From: Monarcha castaneiventris obscurior
Taxonomy: Eukaryota; Chordata; Aves; Passeriformes; Monarchidae
Length of the DNA: 64,000 nt
NCBI GenBank assembly: GCA_026261815.1
Contig: JAMPIT010000476.1
Location: forward strand, 2,755,501 to 2,819,500
Direction: 5' to 3'
Position numbers and translations under genes: made by a program. The notes under the pieces are model-generated. The model was not told where the DNA came from. It was given only the letters and a program-made list of their open reading frames with translations, and searched no databases. Below are positions 1 to 61,560 of this stretch, piece after piece (the first letter of the stretch is position 1; each line of letters opens with the position of its first letter).

Positions 1-450
1 CATAAAGAGAGATAGATTTAAAGAAAGCAGTATGTGCAGTTTTCTTGGCCATGGCAGCAAACCCTCCCTGAAAAAGTTGAAATGTATCTATAAAAAATGT
101 TGAATGGTGGCAGCTCTATACCATCTGTTTTGTTCTGGTTTAGAAAGGAATTGCATCAATCCATGATGTTCTATATACCACCTCTCCTTCACAACAGCCA
201 CTAAGCAAAGCCTAGCAACAGTTGTGCCTATCATATTAGAATAATCAAAAATGTCTTTCTTTTATTACAAATGACATTTGAAAATTGTAACAATATAGCA
301 CTTCTGGTTTGATACTAATTTTTACTTTTCTTTGAAAAAGATGTCTTTGCTAAGCAATTTATTAATTCTGAAAATAGTTCTCTGCACATATAATCATCAA
401 GCTTGAACAGTTTTTATTTTTCATGTCTTTATTCATTCTTTTTTACGTAG
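1..450. other. KCNT2 intron, 3' part
   Basis: This is the tail of the intron before the first visible exon. A T-rich tract from about 410 runs into the acceptor at 449-450. I see no other exon, repeat or RNA gene in it; the exon coding for the S5 end must be upstream of the window. Confidence 0.7.
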
Positions 451-49825
<49,375 letters not shown>

Positions 49826-52800
49826 TATGTAACTCACCACACAATTCAGAGACTATTTTATACTCATGTTGTTTCCACTAACCATTTTGCAAACTGAGCG
49901 GTACATTTTATTCAGATTTTGGAAACAAAATGACAGTGGGTAAGTGACCAAATGCAGAAATGTGGTGCCTAGAAACTCCGATTTCAGGGATTTTCAGGCT
50001 TGTGGCCTGTTCAGTAAGGTAGTTGTACTTCGTCAGCCTAACAGAATGATGACACCTGTTGCTATTTAACCCATATGAACAAATGTCAGATTCCACCATG
50101 TTTTGCTTAGATGCTCCTAAGCGTATTTATGCAGCTGGCAGCATGTCAGTGGCTGAGCTTCTGACCTACATCAGATTATCTGATGCCCATAGAGAGATTT
50201 GTAGTAGCAAATATGTTAATACCTAAAGCTGCCAACAAGGCTTTGCGTGTCAAAAACTCAGGCTTTGAAATAATTTTCAATCTCAGCCTGTCACCCATTT
50301 GTATTGGCACAGATTAGTTCCAGTCCTATTGTAGCCTCCAGGACCTGAGATTTTGTTCCTTGGGTTTACACAGATCAGGTTGAATGACACAACCTGGTCA
50401 CACCGCAGAGGTTGAGATTGAAACCCATCAATGGAAGAGGAGCCCAGCTGCAGGAAAGTCCCTCTCATCTCACACAGGCAGAAACCTGGGAAGTTCCTGT
50501 GTGAAGCTGCATACAGTGGTAGCTCAGGTGAAACACAGCCCTTTGAACATTGGTGAGTTGTTCTATAGAAGCCTGAATAGACTATAAACCCAAAAGTGAG
50601 AGCATCCCTCTAGGGAATGATTCCTACAACAGGCCCTTAACATTTTAATGAATATGCCAGAACTGCAGTTGTCCAAAGCATTTCATGCCCAGTCATCCAG
50701 ATTACCCAAAAGTGATACATTTTCACATGAAATTATGTATCTCATTGAAAATTAATGTATAACCCATTCCACAAAATGAATGTAATTCCATATAGTGTGT
50801 AAAAGCATTATGGATCTAAAAACTATTTTGGCATGAACTACACAAGAAAGCATCTGCTTGTGTAGGAAGCAACCACAAATGGTCAAGCTCTCTAGAGAAT
50901 TAAGCATGTCTGTCCATGATCTTCCAAGATCACTGTCACAAATGGGGAAGAACATACTTAAGGTTTTAAACCCCCTACTGTTACAATTATCCACAAAGTA
51001 CTGGTACAAGAAATTTGGCAGGTAGCCTAATATGGAAAAATTGATTATTCTCTGAACTCCCCTGTACAAGTAGGACTACTTGTACAAAAAACAAATCAGT
51101 CAAAACTGTTTATATTCTCTTCTATATTAATTGGTAGAAGTACATTCTATTTCTGAAACTGAAACCACAGCCAAGTTGCCCAGTGAGCAGCTCCTGGATG
51201 TGAGCATGTTTATCAGCATTGTAAAGATATTGAAATCAAGTCATGTTCTTATTAGGAATGGCAACAAATCTGCTTTTACTTCCTGCCTTCCTCTTAATGA
51301 TTCCAAGATTTAACAATTCAGTGGTTCTGCTTAGAGTCCATTATTGCTCAGTGCTTTTCCACACACTAGGCATTCATCAGATTTATTCACAGGTAAAGTA
51401 TTTCAAATGGGCACTGTGGGAAACAAAGAAACAATTGAAGCAGCTGCACAGACTGAAGCCTTCATTTTTTCAAGAAGCAGTATATGGTAAAGGATCTTGT
51501 CCAAGACCTGTCATAGAAGTTACCCAGGAGAGTTTGCATGTGCAGTGTGAATAACTTTTCTATTTTTAATACCTTCGTGGAGAAGACTCTATTCCAGTTG
51601 AATATTTTTTTAAAAAATACAAGTTTCTTAAAAATGTTCATTCCAAAATATTAGGATGATCTGTTTATTCATACTGAAGGCTTTTCTAATGGAGTATCTA
51701 CGAGACAGAGAGGATTCCAGAACCATGGCTATCCTTCAGCAGGCAAGCTGGATACTCTGCTTTTAGTGGGAGTCAAGGTTCACAGGAATTACCTGTGTGT
51801 GTTTGTATAGTACACACCACTGATTTAAGGACTCTCTGCCAGAAGGATCCATAGCAAGGGCTTGAGTCCTCACATTTAACAGCCCATAAAGCAGCAGAAA
51901 CAAGCAGTCAGGTGTGTCCATTTCCCCACTTAACTCAGCAGAATTGCTGCTCAGCTAGATTGGAATAGTGGCATCTAATGTGACCTGGTATTTCTCCAGG
52001 CTTAATGAATTTTTAATTGCCCATTAGCCCCAGAAGATTTGCTAAAGCAAACACAAAGACAGCTGGAGACACTTGGAGTCCCTAAAATGAATGCAAGGCA
52101 ATTTCTGTGAACAAAACACTTAGTGCTCTTCAAAATCTGCTGGAAGACAAGCAAGGTAATAAAAACGAACAGCTTCTGATGAAGCAGAAGTTCTAATAAC
52201 CTGTGAATAATATACCACAAAGTTCAGCTATTCAGAATAATACTGTCTTTCATGTTGAAAGCAGAACAGGTTTGCTTCCTCTGGAATATCTTCACAGACA
52301 GACTGCATTCTAGTGGGATTTTGGTCCTCCAAGACCACCCTAAGCACCACTACATTAACCTTGAATGAGACAGTATGCAGAGTCTCTCAGTGGCCACAGA
52401 TGTGATTCTTTAATGCTCATCCTACAGGCAATCTTACATTCACACACTTTTTTCTCATCATCATTATCAGAAATGTAACACAAGGCTTAGTGGACTGGAG
52501 ACCAGACTGAGGAACAGGAATCTCAAGGCTCAGTGCTGGAGAAGGGATGATGAAGTTCTAGAATGAGCAGGGTCAAATGGCTGTTGAACAGAGGAGTTTG
52601 AGCTGGCAACAGTTCACTCAGTAGAGAGAGAAATGTAGAGCTGTGAAAAAAAGATTATTTCTATCTGTGCTTAACTGTATGTATTCCTCCTCCTGGCTCC
52701 CTTCTATCAACAACTCAAAGATGCCCATCTTCCCCAACACTGCCTTAGCACAGTCCAAGCAGTTTGGTACCCAGAGTCACAGACCCAGAGAGGGAAGTGC

Positions 52801-54428
52801 TAGTTGATAATAATTGCTTCATTCTCAAGGGAATGTCCAGCAAAGCCAGGCCTACCTATGAAAATGTGTTACCTAGTCTGCAATAAAAAAGTCACAAGAA
52901 CTCTTTCAATGGCATGCAGTGTGTTTCCTTAACCGTGTCACTCCAATTCCACAACACACGTGAATTCCCATACAAAGGAAAAAACATACAGTTTTTGAGT
53001 TTTTAAAACCTGCAGTGGAATGAATTAGTGAAGTTGTAGTATTTAGTCTCAGAAATTAAAAGAGCAGTTATTTCCCAGCATCGATATTTTTCCGCTCACA
53101 AACAGCTTTGTCCTACAACTACACTTTAGCAACTTCCAAGTATACAAATACATATTACTGAATATTACACATCTTTATTTACCAATGCGCCAAAAAATAA
53201 GCAAAAGAACAAATAAATTTTAGGCTTCAGCAGTGGAGGAGAACTGAAATGACATCAAATGCAGCAGAAGTAACACTCGATTCTGTAGCTTCTAGAGCAC
53301 TGACAGCACCCACTCTAATTTTGGAACACTGACACATGGGATTTTGCAGCATTGAATTCCACTTGATACCCAATGGAAACCAGTCACTAAAATCTGGAAA
53401 TGAATTGATTACACATGAAGCAGTTCTATGCAGGTACATCAAGGTTATAAGAATACTTTTCCAAGGCAGTGCTATAAATGTAGAATTTATAAAATATGGT
53501 TACATATTCTTGATATTCTATTAGAAGCAATCCTACACACCTTGAAACAGATGTACAATGAATAAATGTCTAAAGAACAGCACTGCAAATGTTCAGCCAC
53601 TGTTCCTTGTGCTTGGTACAGAATATGCACTGCAGGGATACAGGAAAAGAGTTACTAATTCATATTTAAGTTATGAGAGATGATCCAGACTTTGCTTCTT
53701 TTCATCTGCTGAAGTTAATTGAAAATATTAATGATAATGTTGTTATATACTGAATTATTGCCTCCACTGCCAACGCTAGGATGCCAGTAATGGTAATTCA
53801 ACACAATCATAAACTCCTGAGAGGCTTAAAAAGGCAAATATTTCTACTTCACTAAGTTAAAAACAGGCATTTGACATTTCTGTGAACTAAATATTCTGCA
53901 AAATCTAGACTTTAAACTGTTACTATTTGCAACTGGCCTGTGCCAACCAGGAGAGAGACTGGGAGGCAAAGAACAGAGATGAAAGTAAATACTACTTCAT
54001 GTGCATGAGGTATCTCAGACAAGTTGGGGCACCCTGAATGGGGTTCTGCACAGGGCACTGGCACCTTTAAAGCACACAGGTACCACATTAGTGATTTGAC
54101 TAAGCACTGACGCCCACATGACCAATTACTGATCATAGGAAAACTTCTCTAGATCATTTCCTATTTCTTTTATCCTTTCACCAGTATGGGCTGACTGATG
54201 AACTGGTTTATTTCGCTGGCAGTTCTATAGCTTTTAATAGTTTTAGCTTTGGTATTTATTCCTGCTAGGAGTTATAAACTCTCACTGCTTCCATAACTGT
54301 ACAGTGGCGTGGCAGACTCCACAGACTCCAAATAAAACTGGGAATTTGTATTTTTATAGCCTTTTATTTGTGCTCCTTGTGCACTCAGCTTCAGGCTATG
54401 GTGAAGCCTCTCTTACCTTACCTTATAC
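49826..54428 (+). other. KCNT2 3' UTR and downstream DNA
   Basis: No coding signal follows the stop. AATAAA hexamers on the plus strand at 52158-52163, 52882-52887 and 53212-53217 are candidate poly(A) signals; which one is used cannot be told. I see no recognised repeat before the CR1 copy at 54429. Short ORFs here lack any family signature. Confidence 0.45.
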
Positions 54429-55062
54429 AATCATGGAATCACTAGGGTTGGAAAATGCCTCCAAGATCATTTAGTCCAACCTTTCACCAAGCACCTCCAT
54501 CCCAACTAAACCACAGCACTGAGTGCCATGTCCAGTCATTTCTTGGACACCTCCAACAATGGTGACTCCACCACTTCCCTGGACAGCCTGTTCAAGTGCT
54601 TGACAACTCCTTCCAAGAAGAAATTCTTCCTGATGGCTGAACTGAACCTCCCCTGGTGCAGCTCGAGGCCATTTCCTCTCATCCTGCCACTGGTTGCCGG
54701 GGAGAAGAAACCAACCACCTTTCAGGGAATTGTAAAGAATTCCTAAGCCTCCTGTTCTCCAGGCTCCTCATCAGACTTGTGCTCCAGGTCCTTCACCAGC
54801 TCAGTTGTCCTTCGGTTGGACTCACTGCAGCATCTCAAAGTCTCCCTTGGACTGGAGGCTCAGAACTGGACACAGGATTTGAGGTAAGGCCTCACCAGTG
54901 CTGGGTACAGAGGGACAGTCCCTGCCCTGGTTCTGCTGCCACACCATCCCTGATAAAAGCCAGGATGCCCTTGGCCTTCTTGGCCACCTGGGCACACAAT
55001 GACTCTTGGTCAGCTGCTATCAGCCAGCACCCCCAGGTCCTTTTCTGCTGGACCCCCACCAT
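54429..55062 (-). mobile_element. CR1 LINE, 5'-truncated, about 0.63 kb
   Basis: The plus strand is the complement of a CR1 3' end: AATCATGGAATCACTAGGG, GATCATTTAGTCCAACC, GGTGACTCCACCACTTCCC, TGGACAGCCTGTTC, GAAGAAATTCTTCCTGATG, AACCTCCCCTGGTGCAGCT and GAGGCCATTTCCTCTCATCC, then CAGCACCCCCAGGTCCTTTT near the truncated 5' side. Block order matches the remembered consensus throughout. ORFs in it are remnants or chance. Confidence 0.88.
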
Positions 55063-55787
55063 CAGTAATTACTGAATAACCTGGAGAACTTTATTGCCAT
55101 TCAGATAATAGGAGAATGCGTGAGGGTTGAGTTTGTTTGGTTTTGCTCACCTTCACGGGTTGTTATTGCACAACCATGACATGGTGTTCCCCACCCCGGT
55201 AAAGGGACTGGACTTCAGAGTTCAGCTCACTACGCTGTGTAATGTAAGGCAAGTTGTCAGCTATATGAGATGTCATGGCTACTATCAAGTAATCCAGCAC
55301 AGCATATCACATCTGCTTTCTTCTTCAGTCACACTGGAATGCCTCATGAGTACATTTAATGGTACATAGGCAAATTACATCCCAGCAGTGTAAAATTAAC
55401 ACATTAATTTATTAGTTGATAATGTAAGGTAAAGGCATCAGCTACACAAGATGAAAATATAAATTTCATTGCATCTTCTTTGCTTTTACTTCAGTAGGGT
55501 TGATATGGCCTCTTGCTGTATTTTAAAATGGTATAAAAATTAGTTGATGCTTCATCCAAAACTAAACAAGGTACTAAGCACTATTCACTCAACAGAGAAA
55601 GGCTTCTTTATGAAGGAAAAATCCCTTGAATTCAACCTAATACAAAACCTAGGCACCTGATTCAGGATGTCCCTGGACCTTGAAAGTTACCACTACACAG
55701 GTGTTCTGTTCCTACTAAGAAAACATCTGCAGCTTTGTCCATTGTCAAAGAAAGTTCCTAGGATGCGCCAGGATGGAGCTTTCTCTT
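55063..55787. other. Spacer / 3' UTR of the galactosyltransferase-like gene
   Basis: On the minus strand this lies immediately 3' of the galactosyltransferase stop. An AATAAA on that strand (55413-55408) about 375 nt beyond the stop is a possible poly(A) signal. Nothing else is recognised. Confidence 0.4.
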
Positions 55788-56907
55788 CTAACACGTGTGT
55801 TTCTTCTCTTGCAGTGTTTCCCAGTAGAGTATGTGCTCATGTGGCCAAATGTGATGAGATGTAATTATTTTATTGTACACACAAGGAGAAAATTGGACCC
55901 TGTGTATGTTAAACAGTGAACGAGGTGGAGGTACTATTTTTACTCCCTCTGCATTAAGACAAAACCCTACGTAAACATCTTCCAAATGTATAAATTTAAT
56001 TGTTAAAGAAGCATTGATGATTTTTGCAGCCAGGTCTCCAGAAAAGACATAGCCAGTTCCTGAACAAAAAGGGTGGTATCTGTTACCTGGGAATTCTTCT
56101 TCTGATACGTACCATTTACTGGCTTTATTCCGAATAGGCCTGTGCCCTGCCATTAAACAGCCTGTGAAATAGTTCTGTGTGGGAGGTGGGAGAGGCCTGA
56201 GAAGCTTCTCAATCAGGTGCACTGTATTGACAAAAACATCACTGTCTGTCTTCATAGCAAACCTTGTGCCACTGCAATAAGAGGCTACCCACCTCATGCC
56301 CATCAGAGTTTTAAGAGTTAAGTTGTTGTAAGTGTCCAGGAAGTCCTGTGGGATAATATCATGATATTGCTCGCTCTCTCTCAGCAGTACATCCTCATTT
56401 GCATCCTGGGTCCTGATGCCAAGCAGGAACAGCCGAACGATGTCAACGCCTGGAACCGCAGCTTCATTCCCCCAGCTCTTTCGGATGGCATTTCTGTGCC
56501 GAAGTTCAGCTGCGGTTGTTGATATCAGCAATACCAAGAAAGGTGCTTTATCTTTGCACTTCTTCATTAATAACAAATGTAAATGACTGTGTCAAAGAGA
56601 ATGTGTTTTTATTTCCAGATTTCTCGTTTTCACGGGGTAGTTCTCCATTTTCTTTCCCTGAGATTTCTTTGAAATTTGTGAACACTTTTTTAAGTAAACT
56701 CCTTTCACTTTCCATGTGAAGATCATCACTTTTAGGTAGAGCAGCAAGGTGAGCAGAAGTATAAAAATAGGAAGTCAAATATATTGCTGTAAAAAAGATA
56801 GCAAAAACCAGGAAAAGATTTCTGTTGGTGCATTCCGTAGGAGAGCAGAATCCACTACAGTAGCTCATGTTGGCAGCCATGAGAAGATGCACAAAAAGCA
56901 CAGACAT
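55788..56907 (-). CDS. Beta-1,3-galactosyltransferase (B3GALT2/B3GALT1-like), intronless, frameshifted
   Basis: This is a GT31-family type II Golgi enzyme, expected to transfer galactose from UDP-Gal in beta-1,3 linkage to GlcNAc-type acceptors. Reading frame 1 (56907-56548) gives a 30-residue cytosolic tail, a TM anchor LFLVFAIFFTAIYLTSYF and a stem ending FTFVINE. Reading frame 2 (to 55788) gives the catalytic domain: KCKDKAPFLVLL, AIRKSWGNE, YHDIIPQDFLDTYNNLTLKT, the DxD metal site KTDSDVFVN (DSD at 56246-56238), FCSGTGYVFSGDLA, HLEDVYVGFC and terminal KKHTC. Paralogues read INEPxKC where the frame breaks. All catalytic motifs are intact, so either the break is a small assembly indel or inactivation is recent. 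It is too diverged to be the highly conserved B3GALT2 itself; a linked paralogue is likely. The ATG at 56907 follows an in-frame stop; M10 and M14 are alternative starts. Confidence 0.9.
56559..56568 (-). other. Reading-frame break in the galactosyltransferase-like gene
   Basis: On the minus strand the codons AAT GAA (56568-56563) are followed by one extra G (56562) before AAG TGC of the catalytic frame. Equivalently, two bases are missing if the ancestral sequence was GAA GAA AAG TGC. The upstream frame ends 12 bases on at TAA (56550-56548). An internal ATG at 56567 in the downstream frame would make an anchorless protein. Confidence 0.85.
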
Positions 56908-57993
56908 TTTGTCAGGAGAGCAGCTAATCTGTCAGTGTTTTCCTCTGTGACACAGGAAGATAAAAGCCGCCTTCAGGATTCTGGTTCTTCAGGATTCCTT
57001 TCATTTTGTTACTTTAAAAAATATCCTATTATGTGATTTTAGAATGAATTGTAAAAATGTTCATCAAAGACCAAAAAAAAAAAAAAAATCTAAAATTTCA
57101 TTATTTAGTTTTCAGGCTTTTCTTCCTAAGAGAAATACCGTATGAAAAAACTAGTAAGAAATAAATGAAACTAAATAAATACACTATTAAAAGTAATAAT
57201 TTCATCAGATAGAATGGAAATTATTCAAATCTATATTTAAATATTGAAATATATGTCAAATATAAAGACAGCTTAACTTCCTGTAGGCTTTACAAAAAGT
57301 TATCACATAACTGAATCATCGAAAGCTAATGAAATATTATGATTGATTATGGATTCGCAGTGTTGGAGGCTATCATGATAAATCAAAAATTTGATACATG
57401 GCTGACAGTGATTGTCTAGGCTCTATAAAACATTCATGCGGACTTTGACATGTGCCCCCTGCCAGCAACAAACTCTGCAAAGAATGCTTGAAACAACTGG
57501 CTTCATCTACATCCATACATTTTAAATGGCTTCAGCTGAAGGATCCCGTCCTCCCAGACTGCGAGGACACGTAAAGTATTTGCACTGGAACACTGCAAAT
57601 ACTGTAACTTTGGAGTAGTTCTTTGGGATTCCCATAATAGCCAGTTTCAAATTCTGGCTTCCTTCAATGAAACAATACAGAAATTTATCTAAGCCTTGGA
57701 GATGCTCCACAGTTTGCAGGGAGAAGGAGATAATCATTTGTATCCCTCACACCATGAACTGGTAACACACAAGAATACCACCTGGAGGGAAGGGCAAATT
57801 AAATGTATTAAAGTGCTTTTCTGGTCTCTGAAGGGTTCTCTACATGTATTTGAAAGGGAGCTGCAGAAGTACAGTAAATCTGATTTATCAACATATGGGC
57901 ACAGATCTAGTATCAATACCCAACTAGGACAGACAAAATCTCTTTAACTCCTCAGGGTTAGGAATGGTATGTTTTCAATCAGTGCTGGGCAGC
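56908..57993. other. 5' flank of the galactosyltransferase-like gene
   Basis: AT-rich, with an A run at about 57074-57089. No promoter elements or 5' UTR exon could be assigned. Confidence 0.45.
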
Positions 57994-58322
57994 TGTTGGG
58001 ACCACTCCCTTATAGGCAGTGCAAAGTTTTAAAACAATACGAAGTTTATTTATTTATAAAAGGTCTAAATATTCAAAATACAAATGCATATTTATAACAT
58101 TGACACCTCCCATTCTCCGATCCATATGGCAATTAGCTAAAAAGTTAATTAGGCATGAGTGGTTTGTTCCCTGAATCGAGTCGGTGGTCAATTTATTTGG
58201 GGAGAGGTCACACCTGATGAAGAAAAACTCCTCTTCCTCACTTTGACCTTTCTACCTTTTTGGTTTTTGACAATACATATTACCTTTGGTGGACCTCCAG
58301 CTCCTCCCTTCATTACTTTTGA
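57994..58322 (-). mobile_element. Probable solo LTR, minus strand
   Basis: Read on the minus strand it starts TGAAGGGAGG and ends CCCAACA. In between are a TATA-like TATAAATATG and a double AATAAATAAA poly(A)-like signal in U3-R-U5 order and spacing. No target-site duplication was found, and the family is not named. Boundaries are by terminal TG...CA only. Confidence 0.42.
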
Positions 58323-59129
58323 ATAGGTTTTCCTGTAAAAAATTAGTAATTATCTGGCATTTTTTTAGGCCTATTAATCAGTGTTTTCTGTTTCTCATTA
58401 TAAGCACAGCTGAACAAATATAAAATGACTGGCAATCAATTACTTACATCTTAAAAGCTTCTTCTCGACCTAACTCTCTAGTTAATCATTAATTCTCTTA
58501 ATTAACCCCAGCTAAGTTTGCTTATTAGAACTATTTTAACTAATTTCAACAAGGCTAACCTTTGACTAAAATCCTAATATTTAAATGTTTAAAACTCTGT
58601 GTTTCAAATCAGGTTTTTTTCAGATTTTTTGTGCCAAAACACTATGTAACAGATGCAATTTGTAGCTCCCAATCAAACAGCAAAATTAAAAACTTATCAT
58701 CTTTGAAAGTGTAGGTTCATCCCAGTAATACGACCATGGTATTTTTTGATGGATTCTTTAGTAGTTTCTTGCTGCTCCACAAAGAAATGACAGATTTAGG
58801 AGGACTGAAATCATCAGGAATCCTACCTCTGTTCCCACGGAAAATCTGAGGACAAGTTCATAGGTCCTTGGATTTCTGTACTAAGTCTTTTCCAGAGGAA
58901 TTGTGTATTAACACAAAGGAAAATGCAGCGGGACTTTCACCTTTCTGTTTGATACGGTAAAAGTACTCTGTCGCTTGTAGCAATGAAGTGACAGTCTGTA
59001 AAATGAGATTGGATTTAATAATTTTAGAATAGGCAACAGAAATGCAAAGTAAGAAATTAATTTATGCTCAATTATAATTTAATCTGGATAAAACAGATAT
59101 TGTATAATCTGAATGTAAATGTGTGGTGA
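58323..59129. other. Intergenic, nothing recognised
   Basis: AT-rich intergenic DNA without an identifiable gene or repeat. Confidence 0.5.
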
Positions 59130-59525
59130 ATAACCCTTGGCCAGCATCCAAACACTCACCCACGTGCTCACCCCACTTTCCCTGTCCTCTGGAGAACAAG
59201 GGGAGAAAATAGGATGAAAGAGTTCATGGGTCAAGATAAAGGACAGGAAGATCTCTTACTGGATACCATCTAGCACCGAAAAAACCTGGCCAAAATTAAT
59301 TTAAATGTATTGCTATTTGGATTGTGAGAAACAGACAAAAATAAAAAACATCTTCCCCATCTTTTCCTGGGCTCAACTCAACTTCTTTTCTTGCCCCTTC
59401 AGCAGCAGAAGTGCATTGGGGATTAAGGTCCTTCCGTCATCCTCGTGTTCAAACAAATCTGCTCCAGCTGGAGCTCTCCAAGGGCCACAGTGTCTTCAGG
59501 GAATGTCCGGCTGCTGGAGGTTGAG
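59130..59525 (-). mobile_element. Diverged avian ERV LTR fragment, antisense
   Basis: Blocks on the plus strand match the complement of a widespread avian ERV LTR in order: CCTTGGCCAGCATCC, GGGGAGAAAATAGGATGAAA, GGGTCAAGATAAAGGACAGG, AGATCTCTTACTGGATACC, CAAAATTAATTTAAATGTAT, and TTTCCTGGGCTCAACTC. It is older and more mutated than the 42655 copy. The ORF at 59305-59553 within it is chance. Confidence 0.55.
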
Positions 59526-60699
59526 AGGAAAAGGGCATAAGGATATTCTGTGATAAACTGCTCAGCAGTTTGATGCAGCTCACATCTATGACACACACCT
59601 ATAAAACATTAAGAACACAGCAAGTAATAGCTCAGCTCTAGCAATCTTTCATCTTACTTTTTTAGCTCTTTAGAAACTGTATGTTTTGGCATCATACATT
59701 ATTAAACATGCAGGATCCAAAACCAAAGTAACGTTGGAAAGAACGTGGGCAGTACAACATCAGAAGTCGAGAGGCATTTCTGTACCCGTTAATTGCTTTA
59801 CTGTTGTTTGAAATATAAGAACTTCAGCACGTGAAAATAAAAGAGCAGAAGGTAATTTTCAATGTTCTAAGTGCATTCAATATTCTAAGTTTTCTTGATT
59901 AAACCAAAAATATTTCGCAAAGTCTTTGACTGCTGTTTGTTTTGACAGCACAATTCCATTAGGTTAAATCCTGGTTCCATTGTGTAAAGAACAGAAACTT
60001 CTAAGAAGACTTTTCTAAGAGGCACCTAGAATATTTATTCTTTCAAGTTTGATTGAGTTATTACAAGATTAGTAGAAAATTCATGCTGCTAAAGAGCAAA
60101 CGGTACCTATGTTTTCAAAAATAATTATAGTTTATCTTGCTTATGACTTTTTAAAATGCCAAGAAGCCCTCAAAATACAATACTCCTTTTCTATTATAAT
60201 TTTTCACAGAAAAAAGAAAAATACTTTAGAAATAAATGCTTACCCACAATAATTACCCATACCATTAAACCAAAACAATTATAATTATGGAAATTATTTT
60301 TCTAAAACCAACTGTTTGGCAAAATGCAGTGTATATTAGGTTGCCTTGGGATACACTGATTATTCAGATGCACACGCATTTAACTACATTCAGATTTTAA
60401 AATTACTTCATATGTGCTAAAAACCCCCCATAATCAGGCCTTATTAAAATAATAAAAAGGAAGAAGATGACTGAGAAGGAGTAGAGAAAAACAGGAAAGG
60501 AATTAGAAAAAAAGGAAAATTCATATGGTACTGTTCCTTTACACTCCTGTTTGTGTTATCTTTTCCTTATTTATTAAAAAAAGACAGATTTGACAGCTCA
60601 TGAGTGAAAATCTACCTCACTGCATTCTAATTCTACCTATCTCATCACAGATTTTGGAAAGATTTAAAAAACCAACTCCTCGCATTGTAGCAATGCTTT
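59526..60699. other. Intergenic, nothing recognised
   Basis: AT-rich intergenic sequence; no gene or diagnostic repeat seen. Confidence 0.5.
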
Positions 60700-61560
60700 G
60701 ACATTTTCCCAGCTTCTTGAGGTAATGAGTTCTGGAGTCAGGCTGTTCAAGGTGCTCCCACAAAAGGCAGATTTCCAAGCAATCTTCTGAGGAAGTGTGC
60801 CAGGGTGCCATTGCTGGCTGGCCCGAGCCCCGGGCAACGCTCCACCTGCCCCGGGGGGGGGACGGAAGCCGCTCGCAGCGCTGGAGGGCAGGCGCAGCTC
60901 CAGCTCGGGTTTGCCTTGCCCACTGATGGCCAGGTGCACCAAGGAGGGAGGAATAACGCAGAGGAACTCCCTCGTGGGGGCAGGGAAAGGTTTAGTGGAG
61001 AGCAAAGACCCACGGGGAGAGCCACAAGGGAAGCCAGGGAAATGAAGCGGGCATGGGGTCTTATACCCCTACATAGTAGGCGTGGAAAACACATAATAAC
61101 CAATAAAATACCAGTTATGGGGTGTTACAAGCGGGAGGGAGAAGGGATTAGGGCGAATGGGAGGAGTGGGGAAAGAGGAGTAATCGGAAAGAGGAGTAAT
61201 TGGAAAGAGGCCAATCAACTACCGAGTAACATAGAAGTTTCTGGAAAAATAACCAAATATGAACAATAAGGCGAGGTGGGGGGCAGCAGCCAATGGTCCC
61301 AGCATGCTTCACACAGCCTTTTGGGTGCTCACTGTGCCTTCGAGCCCTTGTGCTGTGGAGGCATCAAACCAATGGACCTTTTGGTCTGCTTGTTCCAGCT
61401 GGCCATGGCTCTGGCCGTGGCTCACTGCAACAGAAATGTCAGGCGTGTCTGAAGGTGCAAACAGCAGGCTGGCAGAAAGCACCAGATAAAGCTGATTTAA
61501 TCTCAAACTGCCAATTGACAAACATCACAGCATCTTGACTATTTAGTCTTGGTTTAGTTA
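60700..61560 (-). mobile_element. GC-rich LTR-like or promoter-like segment
   Basis: About 10 CpGs fall in 60823-60910, far denser than the rest of the window, next to a run of nine G. On the minus strand there are CCAAT motifs, a 16-nt tandem repeat and a TATA-like GGGTATAAGACC (near 61065), followed by the CpG-rich part: LTR U3-R-U5 order. It could instead be a CpG-rich promoter for the minus-strand galactosyltransferase-like gene 3.8 kb downstream. Several ORFs cross it in many frames, which is expected of GC-rich DNA. Confidence 0.35.
61170..61209. repeat. 16-nt tandem repeat (GGAAAGAGGAGTAAT[C/T])
   Basis: Two full units (61170-61185, 61186-61201) differ by one base, and a third partial unit runs to 61209. 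Such direct repeats are common in LTR U3 regions. Confidence 0.85.

Noticed and set aside
60664..61269. Set of overlapping ORFs up to 154 codons on both strands
   Set aside because: Overlapping open frames in a GC-rich repeat-like segment; amino-acid composition is biased and no frame has a conserved domain.
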